Origin: Chara braunii
Lineage: Eukaryota > Streptophyta > Charophyceae > Charales > Characeae
DNA: 26,933 nucleotides
NCBI GenBank assembly: GCA_003427395.1
Contig: BFEA01000144.1
Span: 697,873 to 724,805, forward strand
Reading direction: 5' to 3'
In this document: positions 9,441 through 19,449 of the stretch, piece after piece
Layout of the letters: each line of letters begins with the position of its first letter
Numbering within the stretch: the stretch's first letter is position 1
Position numbers and translations under genes: made by a program
The notes under the pieces: model-generated
Told to the model about the DNA's origin: nothing
Database searches by the model: none
The model's input: only the letters and a program-made list of their open reading frames with translations

Positions 9441-9475
<35 letters not shown>
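9411..9475. repeat. (GATT)n tetranucleotide microsatellite
   Basis: GATT units with one GATG GGTT interruption. The right-hand block at 9834-9920 is its reverse complement (AATC units). Confidence 0.95.
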
Positions 9476-9477
<2 letters not shown>

Positions 9478-9512
9478 GGGGGAGGGGTCCTCCCTCCCCT
9501 CCCCGGCACAGG

Positions 9513-9516
<4 letters not shown>

Positions 9517-9562
<46 letters not shown>
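9517..9562. repeat. (CA)n microsatellite
   Basis: Pure CA run followed by TATATA. Confidence 0.95.
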
Positions 9563-9568
<6 letters not shown>

Positions 9569-9690
9569 CTTACACACACATGCTGTCTTCAAGGGTGTGG
9601 GGGAGGAGTTGATATCGCCATGATAAGTAAAACTCATGTCATCTTCTTCTTCTTATATATTTTCCATTGGTCTTGAACATTTGCTGATGC

Positions 9691-9703
9691 GCACAAACAC
9701 ACA

Positions 9704-9750
<47 letters not shown>

Positions 9751-9758
9751 ACATCACA

Positions 9759-9797
<39 letters not shown>

Positions 9798-9832
9798 CAC
9801 ACACACACACCCACACCCACACACACACACAC

Positions 9833-9834
<2 letters not shown>
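9691..9834. repeat. Interrupted (CA)n microsatellite
   Basis: CA repeats broken by CACATCACATCA, CGAGGG and CCACACC interruptions, running directly into the TCAA array. Confidence 0.95.
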
Positions 9835-9869
<35 letters not shown>

Positions 9870-9920
9870 GCAAATCAATCAATCAATCAATCAAAGCAAA
9901 TCAATCAATCAATCAATCAA
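9834..9920. repeat. (TCAA)n array with a repeated AAAGCAAA interruption
   Basis: Three blocks of TCAA separated by two copies of an AAAGCAAA interruption. It is reverse-complementary to the GATT block at 9411-9475, so the two could pair as stem strands. Confidence 0.93.
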
Positions 9921-10257
9921 ACCATTTTTTTGTTTATTTGTTTTTAATTTTTGCATCTTCATTTTTTTTAAACACCTAATTTCCCTGCAAAAAACCGAAA
10001 TTCATTTTAAAAAAAAATACAGCACAACTCAGGGACCATATCCCTCGTGATAAAAAATAACAAAAGAAAATTCCTGGTTTTCTTTTTATTTTTTTTTAAA
10101 TATTTTGTTTAAATCGAATTTCGTTTTTCATTTTTTAAAAATCTTAAACGAAGTCTGATTCCAAAATAAAAAACATAGGATTGTAGGGTTTTCCAAAGCC
10201 CTACACCCCTATATATATATTATAACATAGTTTTAAGGGTAAAAAAAAATATTAAAA
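9921..10257. other. A/T-rich homopolymer-rich spacer
   Basis: Alternating T-runs and A-runs, several with mirror or inverted character such as TTTTAAAA. No gene seen. Confidence 0.6.
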
Positions 10258-10260
10258 AAA

Positions 10261-10350
10261 CAGGCTGCGGACTGGGCCTCATGGGCCGCGACCGCGGCCG
10301 ACTTTTTCGGCCGCAGCAGCCGAAATGCCCGCGGCCTAGGCCACGGGTGT
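10261..10350. repeat. Second GC-rich module with a T-loop hairpin
   Basis: A perfect 8-bp inverted repeat GCGGCCGA (10294-10301) / TCGGCCGC (10307-10314) encloses CTTTT, followed by CCCGCGGCCTAGGCC. That last string differs by one base from CCCGCGGCCCAGGCC in the module at 9140-9300. The module directly abuts the palindromic array. Confidence 0.75.
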
Positions 10351-10357
10351 CACATAG

Positions 10358-10721
10358 ATGCCGTGTATTTTCCCATGTTGTTGGAGAATATTCTTTCTCA
10401 TCTTCGGGTCCGGATACGTCGGAGGCATACAAAACGAGAATGAATCTTTTGCCAGAACAAAGGAACATACACCAACATATTTCTTGTTCTCATGCCGTGT
10501 ATCTTCCCAATGCATGTTGTAGGGGAAGATTCTTCTCATTTTTGTTGCAGCTCGCCCTTCCCACCTTCCGCCAGAGAAGATACAACGGCATATTTCTTGT
10601 TGTCATGCCGTGTATCTTCCCATGTTCAAAGGGAAGGTTCGTTCTCATTCTCCATATGCTCAGGGGCATGCAAAACGAGAATGAATCTTCTGCCATCACA
10701 AAGGAAGATACACCGCCATAT
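10358..10721. repeat. Array of three tandem imperfect-palindrome units
   Basis: Units at 10358-10480, 10492-10593 and 10605-10721 each begin ATGCCGTGTAT(C/T)TTCCC. Each ends with the approximate reverse complement (for example GGAAGATACACCGCCATAT), so each can fold on itself. Units are separated by an 11-bp spacer, TTCTTGTTCTC or TTCTTGTTGTC. The interior also contains inverted segments such as ACGAGAATGAATCTT against AAGATTCTTCTCATT. There is no conserved reading frame across the units. Confidence 0.8.
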
Positions 10722-10737
10722 GTTCACTGCCTGCGGG

Positions 10738-10901
<164 letters not shown>

Positions 10902-11383
10902 GGGAACACGCGTGACCCTCGGCGGGGTGTTTGCCCACGTGCCCATACCAAACACAACGCACCCAGAGATTGGTGCATCGAACATGAAACATTGTGACGC
11001 CCAAACCTCATGCCCAGCGTGACTTCCTGATCGGAGTGGGGGTGGGCCTGGAAGTGCGAAAAGGGGGTGTGCCAAGGATTTTAGGAAAGTGGGGGGGGTG
11101 GAGTCCCATGTCAAAACTGAGATCTCCGTTCGCAAGTTTCAGCGATACGAATGCAAGAGGGTAGGTGCAGATCGGAGTCCTGTTTTGTGCTTCGGAAAGC
11201 AGAGCTATCGGCTCGTTGGTTCCACTATCTGGGTCAGACTCGTATCTGGTGCACCGCCGGGACGCTATGGCTATCTCGCTGGCTGGTCACCTGCCAACGT
11301 CGAATGTCGCAAGTCTCGGAATCCGATACGGCCGGTCTCAGCCGAAGGCTGCACGCCCGCCGTTCTTCCTCTGAGCGAGTTCG

Positions 11384-11788
11384 CCAGATGAAGCCAGATG
11401 ATCGGTAATCGTGGTCTTGCACGCACTCCGAGCACGGGGGTTGGGGCCAGTAGGGAGCGATGGCGCACCATGGGACTGGCACAATGGTTAGGGAGTGGAA
11501 GGGCAGGATGCGGTGATAGGGAGGGAATTTGGTCCCCATGATAATGATTCCAAGTTCCGCGACGACGTGACACGTGCATGGGCTAGGACAGCTGGGGAGA
11601 TGGGGGACATGTCCCAAGGCCTGATCAATATCCCACTCACAAATACGCTCGTTCCCGGTTAAGTAGGGAAATTCTGGAGGTTCCGCCCTTGATCATGCAG
11701 ACAGACAAGAGTGTTCCCAATATTCTCAGAATTCCCAGTCCTTCAGGGACTTGCGGTCAGTGATACGAAAGGGGATTTCGATATTCAT
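11384..11788 (-). pseudogene. ORF5 pseudogene of retroelement copy 1
   Basis: Minus-strand translation parallels the intact frame at 25178-25606: FRITDRKSLKDWEF against SHITDRESLRDPEYLEYW, then KFPPYHRILPFHSLT against NFPPFHLLLPYHQLT, then IAPYWPQPPCSEC against IAPYWPHTPCRNC. An in-frame TGA at 11726-11728 and a poorly matching stretch after it show it is broken. The H-x5-H and C-x2-C residues are nevertheless kept. Function unknown. Confidence 0.75.
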
Positions 11789-12339
11789 ACTGTAGGGTGG
11801 GCCGCACTGGGGCGGGAATTCAGACATTCGGGAAGTTGGGTCGAGTACAGGTTTTGCAGACACGCGTGTAAGCAGCGGCCTTCCTCGGTCGGGCTTACAC
11901 GTGCGTTCACAAGACCTGTCCTTCGGTCGGGTGGGTGAAGGCCAGCAACTCGTAAGGTGGGTAATCCTGTAGGTAGACAAACATCTAGTCATCTAGCATG
12001 CTCATCTAATTCGTACTCAGACGGAAACACACCAAGCATCTATGCATCCAGCTTCAAACACGCACACTCATAAACAAAAAGAAGTCGATAATCTTCATGC
12101 ATCTATTATTTGGCTATTGGCCCGGGGATCACACATAATTCGATCCCAGGTGACCAACCAATTGGATTACCGATTAAAACACAAAGAGAAGGGAAGTTGG
12201 GGAGACAATCACACATCAGTCTCTGAGAAGAAACAAAGATAAGATCCGAGATGCTGATCCGAAAGGAGAAGGGCAACTTGCGCCAAACACCAAAATTGCT
12301 CAGAAGAATAGAAGAAGAATACCATCACAACACATCCCG

Positions 12340-12342
<3 letters not shown>

Positions 12343-12421
<79 letters not shown>
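12343..12421. repeat. (CT)n microsatellite inside retroelement copy 1
   Basis: About 79 bp of pure CT. The colinear position in copy 2 (reverse strand of about 24449-24473) holds only a short imperfect GA/CT-rich stretch. Confidence 0.95.
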
Positions 12422-12422
<1 letters not shown>

Positions 12423-12536
12423 ACAGCATCCCGGTGTGGGCAGTCTGTCGCCTCGCACCCACACAGAGTTGGCACCCCGCTTAATCCGAGCACACAAGCC
12501 AGGTTCGCCCGTGCGCCACAGTCCATTGTGGCCCCA

Positions 12537-13030
12537 CGTCAACCCTGCATGCCCAGCACCAGCTCGTCGGATCGCCCAACTCTCTACTCACTTTCCAATT
12601 CTGGCCCATTAGCCGATCCTCTCGACCACGCTAACTCCAAAATTCATAAAGAGCGAGTTAATTGCGCTTGAGAGATTTATAACATGCATGCTTGCGCGAG
12701 ATACTCGGGATTGTGCCTGAGTGGGAAGAAGGAAGGAGGAAGGAAGTGCCTACGGCTGCATGGCCAGGCCGCGGCGTGGGGGACGTCAACCCCTCATGCC
12801 CAGCACCAGCTCGTCGGATCGCCCAACTCTCTACTCACCTTCCAATTCTTGCCCATTAGTCGATCCTCTCGACCGCGCTAACTCCAAAATTCATAGAGAC
12901 CGAGTTAATTGCGCTTAAGAGATTTATAACATGCATGCTTGCGCGAGATACTCGGGATTGTGCCTGAGTGGAAAGAAGGGAGGAGGAAGGAAGTGCCTAC
13001 GGCTGCATGGCCAGGCTGCGGCGTGGGGGA
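12537..13030. repeat. 247-bp tandem duplication inside retroelement copy 1
   Basis: Two adjacent near-identical units, 12537-12783 and 12784-13030, sharing CATGCCCAGCACCAGCTCGT at 12548 and 12795. Each contains ATTTATA (12675-12681 and 12922-12928), the reverse complement of the element's TATAAAT box. Copy 2 has a single version, so the duplication arose in copy 1. Confidence 0.92.
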
Positions 13031-13947
13031 CATAGCCACACTCCACACATCGATGCAGTCATGCAAGCGTTCAGTCCAATAGGACAAGGGGAGAAGTATG
13101 TGCGCACAGAGGCACCACAAAAGATATCAAGGACGAGAGGATTACAATTGCAATCACAACCGCCAAAACAAAAATTACAGTTACACGCAAGATTAAGGCA
13201 CGGAAAAGTCAGAGCAAAGATCCTGACGCGGCAAGGCGTTTGCAAGCAAGAAGCGTCCTACAACAAAATAGCGTGGTGCCTAAATTCCTAGCCTAACTCC
13301 TAATTACAAAAAGAAATTCTGAGAGAAAACAATTCTGAGAGTCCGCGGGGGCTCGAAAACAGTTGAAAATTCAAAAAAGATTTTCCCGCTCGACAATCGC
13401 GCCAAAATTGTCATTCCCCACAGCAGAACAAGAAAGAATCTATAGCAACAGTTATCTTTCGCGCTCGCGAAGGCGGGATCAACTACCAACCGTCATGGGA
13501 CTATCGCGGCCTCGATTCCGAAAAACAAAAAAAGCAAGGGCACTCATGCATTCCATCGGGCCATCCCGATTCAACCCCCAAAGTAGCCTTGTGCAAAAAG
13601 TCACGTGGTCGCAGAAATTAGTTCGTCGCATATGTGACGTCCAGGGGGTTCCAATCTTAAGCAAGCTCCTACTTGCTCTCTCATTATTCGTCAATCCTGC
13701 AAGAAACGTCAGCGGTCGACGTGGAGCTGACACGTGCGACTTACCGTGAGATACGAGTTGGGGAGTCATGCAGGTGACATTCGCGAACTCCGATTCAAGA
13801 GGTTGTCGGGGAAGGGTAATTTGATGACGGGTGGAGGAGGAGAGGGGTGAACTCGTGGGAGAGGTGGCAAAAAGAACGAAGTTCTCGATTTCGAGCGAGG
13901 AGCCGAGTGTAGTGGACAATGCAATGGATGCAGGGGAAGCGATGGTC

Positions 13948-14322
13948 TTAATGGGGGAGCGAGGCGAGGTAGTCTAGGTAAAGGGTGCAGAGAGTGCGGG
14001 AAATCGCGGCGTGTAAGTCCTCATAATGTTCACATGCGGGGATCGTACCCGCGATTATACAATAGACCTCTATATTATTGAATTCCTGCCATGCCGCACT
14101 AAAGAGAAGGATATGGAGGGAAAAGGGGGTTACGAGAGAGAGAGTGGTGGCGTGTGGGAAGACGGTGACGATGAGGCTGGTGGAGTAGAGTTTGTGGAAG
14201 AGGGAAGGTGGGAAAGGATGCCAGTTAGAAGGAAACAGGGGTCAGCCCGTGAGCTGATAAAGGGTAAGGTAATCAAGGGGATGGCGGGATAACGACCGGG
14301 GACGAAGCCCGAGCGCCCGCAT
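13948..14322 (-). pseudogene. ORF4 pseudogene of retroelement copy 1
   Basis: Starts at the same ATG as ORF4 of copy 2 (MRALGLRPRSLSR against MRGIGLRPRSLSR). The frame then stops after QLTG, and homology resumes in another frame (PFPPSLFHKLYSTS, LHILLFSAAW, NIEVYCIIAGTIPACEH) to a TAA at 13948-13950. At least one frameshift breaks it. Comparison with copy 2 at 22903-23010 shows mostly synonymous third-base changes. Confidence 0.75.
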
Positions 14323-14767
14323 TTCCACGTATGCGAACGGTGGGTCATACCGCCATAGTGGAGAGGATTGAGCCGGGGAAGAACTTTTTCTACGGCGTCT
14401 GCTTCGTGAACCCTCAGCGGTGGTGACGCCATCTCCTCCAAGTTCCTCCTGCCGCGACTCTGGATTGCACACTAGATCACCTTGTAACAACCATGGTGCG
14501 GGTCCGTCCGATTCTTCCACTGATCACTTTCCTTCTGCCCTCTCTCCCCTCTTCTACGCTGCGACTTCGTCCTCTTCCCTGCTCTGTTCGCTGGAGCTGC
14601 CTGATTCGTCTGACTCACTCTCTCTCAACTCACTCTCCTCCGACCCGTTGTAATCGGGGTCAACATGTTATTCGTTAAAACAGGACATTATATTGTGTCC
14701 TCTTTCTAACGAATTCATTTTTGGCTGCAGCGTTTCCACGTAGGTATGCCCATACACTCACCCTAAA

Positions 14768-15260
14768 TGTGGAAGTGTGCTGAGATCCGTACTTGTTGAA
14801 CTTTATAAACAAATGAGCAATGTACTCAGATTGAATTGGACAGTGTAATTTTGTCGGTTATCCCAAGGTTATACAGGCAGGTGCATCGTCTCGCCTGAGA
14901 CGGTTGTCTGGATGTTTGATGAGATCCAGACTTGTTTTGAAGACTTAGTGTAATGACCGGCACGCCCGTCTGGGAACCCTGACAGTGTGCGGAAGTGTGG
15001 TGAGATTCATACTTGTTAAACTTAAAGTTTATAAATGTGATGAGCAAGGTGTCATGATTGAACCTATGTTGGATAACACATTAAATTTTCTTTACTAGGT
15101 TATCCCTAAGTTGTGCAAGCATACCCATCGTCTCGCCCGAGACGGTTGTTTGGATGTTGAAGACATCCGGACTTCCGCATATAGGCACGCTCATCATCTC
15201 ACCCGACATGAGGGCACTGAGATCCATACTTGTTTACAGTTGTGATGAGCAAGGTCTATT
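14768..15260. repeat. Degenerate tandem repeat, about 220-bp period, about 2.3 units
   Basis: The phrase GAGATYCRTACTTGTT recurs at 14782, 15002 and 15219. The first two units also share GGTTATCCC and CATCGTCTCGCC(T/C)GAGACGG, which contains a small GTCTCG/CGAGAC dyad. The third unit is short. No coding frame is preserved across units. Confidence 0.8.
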
Positions 15261-15840
15261 GTAACAACCACTTAATTTTGGCATTCTATGTACAAGTCTA
15301 GAACTTCAAATTTTGCTTATTCACGATCGAAATCTTCACTTTAAATGACCATGTACAAAAGGTTTGGGCACGGACGCAAAGTTGTTGGTTACATGTAATG
15401 CACGTGGTCACAAGGCATGTGATTCTATGCACATGCAAGAGACATGACTTCACTGGTCCTTTTATTTATTAATGCATCCACTGACCAATTTGCCATGCAT
15501 CCACTCGTTGAGATTTGTCACACAATAGATGAGATTGGTCATGCATCCACCGACCAATTTGTCAATCATATGTACACTTCGAGTTGAATAAAATTTGAAA
15601 CATGGAACGCAATGTATGACATGTTCCGCTGCATGAGAGACGACTGGGACGTGACAGAGATTACAAAGTCTATACATGACGTCGGACATGCAATGAGTCT
15701 GCCGAAGACAATCCAAACTCGCAACGATAAAAGAAAGTAATGTCGTTGTCAAAACGACAATTGAATAATGTCATGATTTACAAAATATAATCATCAACAA
15801 ATGGAATACCTTCAAAAAAAAAATATAAATCAATCAAATT
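15261..15840. other. Spacer with short ATGCATCCAC repeats
   Basis: ATGCATCCAC occurs at 15472, 15495 and 15541, two of these followed by (T/C)GACCAATTTG. No gene or element is recognised. It borders the satellite-like array. Confidence 0.5.
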
Positions 15841-17012
15841 CATCAAAGACAACGACGTTCTAAGATCCATGATGTCAATTGTCGTCTTATAAGCGGAATA
15901 TCTTTACAAGAGAACCTGAAAGGCGGTCGATCACCACGTTGCAACAATGTCGCAAACATCAACATGAACACCCCGCAACTAGCTCCATCCACTTGTCTCG
16001 GAACTGCATCCACCACAACATTTTCCGCTATCGACTTTCAATTCCTACCCGACCGCCTATGTGATGTTTGACGTTTAAATCCATCAAAGACAACGACGTT
16101 CTAAGATACATGATGCCAANNNNNNNNNNNNNNNNNNNNNNNNNNNNNNNNNNNNNNNNNNNNNNNNNNNNNNNNNNNNNNNNNNNNNNNNNNNNNNNNN
16201 NNNNNNNNNNNNNNNNNNNNNNNNNNNNNNNNNNNNNNNNNNNNNNNNNNNNNNNNNNNNNNNNNNNNNNNNNNNNNNNNNNNNNNNNNNNNNNNNNNNN
16301 NNNNNNNNNNNNNNNNNNNNNNNNNNNNNNNNNNNNNNNNNNNNNNNNNNNNNNNNNNNNNNNNNNNNNNNNNNNNNNNNNNNNNNNNNNNNNNNNNNNN
16401 NNNNNNNNNNNNNNNNNNNNNNNNNNNNNNNNNNNNNNNNNNNNNNNNNNNNNNNNNNNNNNNNNNNNNNNNNNNNNNNNNNNNNNNNNNNNNNNNNNNN
16501 NNNNNNNNNNNNNNNNNNNNNNNNNNNNNNNNNNNNNNNNNNNNNNNNNNNNNNNNNNNNNNNNNNNNNNNNNNNNNNNNNNNNNNNNNNNNNNNNNNNN
16601 NNNNNNNNNNNNNNNNNNNNNNNNNNNNNNNNNNNNNNNNNNNNNNNNNNNNNNNNNNNNNNNNNNNNNNNNNNNNNNNNNNNNNNNNNNNNNNNNNNNN
16701 NNNNNNNNNNNNNNNNNNNNNNNNNNNNNNNNNNNNNNNNNNNNNNNNNNNNNNNNNNNNNNNNNNNNNNNAAATCCATCAAAGACAACGACGTTCTAAG
16801 ATACATGATGCCAATTGTCGTCTAATAAGCGGAATATCTTTACAAGAGAACCTGAAAGGCGGTTGATCACCACGTTGCAACAACGTCGCAAACAGCAACA
16901 TGAACACCCCGCAACTAGCTTCATCTACTTGTCTCGGAACTCCATCCACCACAACATTTTTCGCTATCGACTTTCAATTCCTACCCGACCGCCTATGTGA
17001 TGTTTGACGTTC
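15841..17012. repeat. Satellite-like tandem array, about 241-bp monomer, interrupted by a gap
   Basis: The monomer begins CATCAAAGACAACGACGTTC and ends near CTATGTGATGTTTGACGTT. Starts are at 15841, 16082 (running into the N gap after 38 bp) and 16777 (complete). Visible monomers are nearly identical. The distance from 16082 to 16777 (695 bp) is close to three monomers, so the gap probably hides more of the same, if its length is right. Confidence 0.88.
16120..16771. other. Assembly gap (N run)
   Basis: 652 undetermined bases. Both edges lie at the same point of the 241-bp monomer family. Open frames across it are meaningless. Confidence 0.99.
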
Positions 17013-17100
17013 CCAATATTGTACAATCAACTCGAAAACACTAATGTAAAAACTCGAATCAGCTACAACGCGAGGAAAATAATCAAAAATTTCGAGAACA

Positions 17101-17553
17101 TCATCTCTCAAGTTGACGGAAAGGAGGATCCAGTTTGTGAACAGGAACGAAGATAATATCGTATTGAAGCAAATCTACATTTTAAGCCCACCTCTGGACC
17201 CCACCGTGTCCTTGAAGTTGCAGTTTACTGAAGAATAACGAATTAAAGTTAAAGACTTGAAGGACTGACGAGATGTCACGTGACCCACATGCGGTCGACC
17301 CCAACAACGCCATATAGAAATTGATCACCTCATTATTCACCCTGCCATCGATATGCAACAGGTTAAGGAGATATTTTGCTGCAATTCGAAATTGACCATC
17401 GGCCAGGATAAAGAGAACAGTGTGAGGTGGCACCGAGCCTTGTTTAATGTCGTCCAAAACCCGCAAGCTTCGAGGCGCAGTCGCTGCAGCGAATCTTTTC
17501 CCGCGTGTTCCACGTGTTGTGACCTGCACTGCACAACATCGAGCAAAGCACAT
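17101..17553 (-). pseudogene. Ulp1/C48 SUMO-protease-like fragment, broken
   Basis: Minus-strand translation carries the front half of a Ulp1-type (peptidase C48) domain: GRVNNEVINFYMALLG, matching the family's W-L-N-D-E-V-I-N-F-Y block, then FNFNSLFFSKLQ (the F-F-x-S-F-F-x-K-L block), then VQRWA. A TAA follows at once and, in the same frame, NVDLLQYDIIFVPVHK, the strand just before the catalytic His-Trp. The frame then stops at 17101-17103. The usual Trp in the first block is Val, one in-frame nonsense codon splits the domain, and the catalytic His, Asp and Cys region is missing. The satellite-like array begins about 90 bp further on. Ulp1 domains are known in host deSUMOylases and in some plant transposons; which applies here is open. 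Confidence 0.75.
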
Positions 17554-18077
17554 GTGAGGTAGTGAGAAACGGAGTTCTAGGCATTGTCCCCCGTTGCATG
17601 ACGCGTTGCTAAGTATTTCTCATACATGGCCTGACCCCTACTCACAGATCGTGGATATGTCCCTTTCTCTGGGGCAAGATCCCGACGGACTAAAACCGAC
17701 ACTATTTCCGATAAGGAAAAACCGTCAATCCATTTACTTGGTCATTTTCTTGGCCAGGGAGACTTTTGCGAGGGAATGCGTTAATAAAAACACACTTCAC
17801 AGAATGATAGATCCTTCCTTAGATGGAGTGTTATGTTTTCGATGAAGTTTTCGCTGCCCACGACTAGCAACCCGGCTGACTCACAGAAAAGCCGATGAGA
17901 TGTAGTTGGAAGGACTGGTGGCTGGAGTATGTCGGCATCCGGAACTTCCCGTATCAACAGATAGTGTGGACAGTTGTCGTGTGTATGGCGCGGACTGTAG
18001 TCCGCCGACATCTGGACTATGAAGGAATCCCCTCTCTCGTTTTCGTAATCCTGGGCGCGCAGGCAGTGTGGCGTTCT
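17554..18077. other. Spacer, no gene recognised
   Basis: It lies between the Ulp1-like fragment and an acidic minus-strand frame. It could contain intron or linker of a former minus-strand gene, but no motif supports this. Confidence 0.4.
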
Positions 18078-18950
18078 TCACATCTTACCAGTCGGTTTGT
18101 CTCTCCGTTCCTTAATCGGTGAAGTTGGCGCGGGCAAAGTGAGCACGAGATCTTGACTGTCGAACCTAGATTTTTTAGGGGACGTGACATGTTGTCGTCC
18201 CCTGACCTCGCCTTCCCCTCCGCCGGCGAGGGTGGTCGGCAGTACCGGAGAGTTCGGCGGCGAGGAAGCGAGGGCATCTGCCAAGGAAGATGTGACGTTG
18301 CCAGCCTCGTCGGCGTCAGGCGTTGTGGACGGATGCGCGGACACGTGGTGGTCGTCGAGGATACCGTCGATAACTTCGTCGATGCTTATACGACGACTTG
18401 CTTTAGACGGGCTCATAGCAACGGAAGCCTCGTCGAACCGGTGTTGCAAATCGACGGCAGACGTTAGTGGTTGGACCTCATAGTCTTCAGGCTCTACAGA
18501 AAGGTTGCTAACCACTTGTGTCTCCATCTCCATTGTCGTGGCATCGTCGTCGACATCATCCTCGTGATGCTCTCCGTACAGTTGTCCGAACTCGTCAGAC
18601 GACTTCCCAGATTCGGCATCGTCCTCACTGTCCTCCCCCTCGTCGTCTCCAATACTCACGTCCCCTTTCGCACCCTCTCTTCCTTCAAGCAATTCAATGA
18701 GCACCGTTTCTCCCCCTTCCTCCCCTTCCTCCCCTTCTTCCCCTTCTTCCTCCCCTTCTTGCGCTTCCTTCCCTTCCTCCATTTCCTCCCCTACTTCCCT
18801 TCCATGCAATTCAGCCCCTTCCCCAGTACCCGTGTTGAATCCCGAGGACCGCCCTTCTGTCTCCGTGCATGCTGTCCCTCTCGGCGGCACGACAATCCCT
18901 AGCCGACACCCTCCGCCTGAAGAAGTTCGGATCTTGGCAGACTCCGTCAT
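18078..18950 (-). CDS. Unrecognised acidic protein, 290 aa
   Basis: ATG-initiated minus-strand frame with sensible codon use. The N-terminal third is Glu/Gly-rich, followed by Ser/Asp-rich acidic stretches, then a more ordered part with DLQHRFDEASVAMSP and RRISIDEVIDGILDDHH, and a basic, Ser/Pro-rich tail. No domain is recognised. It sits on the same strand as the remnants at 17101-17553 and 19450-20219 and may be an exon or fragment of one disrupted gene or element. The Glu-rich part is encoded by GAGGAA repeats, so part of the openness is compositional. Confidence 0.4.
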   Translation of the reverse strand: MTESAKIRTSSGGGCRLGIVVPPRGTACTETEGRSSGFNTGTGEGAELHGREVGEEMEEGKEAQEGEEEGEEGEEGEEGGETVLIELLEGREGAKGDVSIGDDEGEDSEDDAESGKSSDEFGQLYGEHHEDDVDDDATTMEMETQVVSNLSVEPEDYEVQPLTSAVDLQHRFDEASVAMSPSKASRRISIDEVIDGILDDHHVSAHPSTTPDADEAGNVTSSLADALASSPPNSPVLPTTLAGGGEGEVRGRQHVTSPKKSRFDSQDLVLTLPAPTSPIKERRDKPTGKM

Positions 18951-19449
18951 CTCCGTGTCACCAGACCCTGCACTTGTAGCCTCTCACTGCAATCCTAGCG
19001 GTCGTCGCTCCCGCTCAGGCGACGCATTTCCATGCCTCACCGCAGCGCTGCCAATTGTGGGATCTTGGTTCGGCTCCCCCTACCCCGAGCGGCTCTGCAG
19101 GGCGGACCGCTCTGGCGGCTCCTCAACCGACGTAGTTCGGATCCCGGCGGACTTCAACGTTCCGCCGGAGCGGCTGCCAACGTCTCCCTCGCTGAGCCCA
19201 CGGATGAAGTCGAGAGGTCGGCGGACTGTGTCGTATGTTCCGAACAGGGGCCAGTAGACGGATGTCGATCGACGGGAAAACCCGCCACCCCACCGCTGCC
19301 TCCCGGTGTCGTGGTGTCATCGTGAGACCCTCCCTCCCCACTAGACGGGATTCCTTTTCCACCCCCCACACTACCACCCCCGTCCCCTCCACCTCCAGGT
19401 GCCCCCCCCCCCCGGAACTCCCGTGCGGCCCACAGGGAGGGGGCACTTT
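18951..19449. other. GC-rich, Pro/Gly-biased stretch between two minus-strand coding remnants
   Basis: Several overlapping frames are open on both strands because of composition (C-runs at about 19400-19412). None shows a motif. It may be linker or intron of a disrupted minus-strand gene. Confidence 0.35.

Larger units (their letters stand above)
10993..14650 (-). mobile_element. LTR-type retroelement copy 1, truncated and degraded
   Basis: The reverse complement of this stretch is colinear with 22.3-25.9 kb of copy 2. Matching landmarks are the acidic/Arg-Ser tail and GACCGGGGACGAAGCCCG (14294-14311), ORF4 homology (13948-14322), the GTTCGTC-CATATGTGAC segment (13621-13638), the TATA-box region, ORF5 homology (11384-11788) and the terminus TGTGACGCCCAAACCTCATG (10993 onward), which is the reverse complement of ...GGCGTCACA ending at 25917 apart from small differences. 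Integrase is absent, so homology stops near 14650. It has stops, frameshifts, a 247-bp tandem duplication and an expanded TC microsatellite that copy 2 lacks. The element terminus TG...CA fits an LTR end, but no second LTR is seen. Confidence 0.75.

Noticed and set aside
9126-9637. Minus-strand frames with NQSINQSINQ and CVCVCV repeats
   Set aside because: They are translations of GATT and CA microsatellites.
10358-10721. CRISPR-like array
   Set aside because: Repeats are over 100 bp, palindromic, imperfect, and the spacers are identical rather than unique. The setting is eukaryotic.
14026-14060. tRNA-like GGTACGATCCCC on the minus strand
   Set aside because: It lies within the ORF4 homology and encodes the conserved AGTIPACE motif. 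No cloverleaf could be built.
16068-16806. Open frames on both strands
   Set aside because: They consist almost wholly of undetermined bases.
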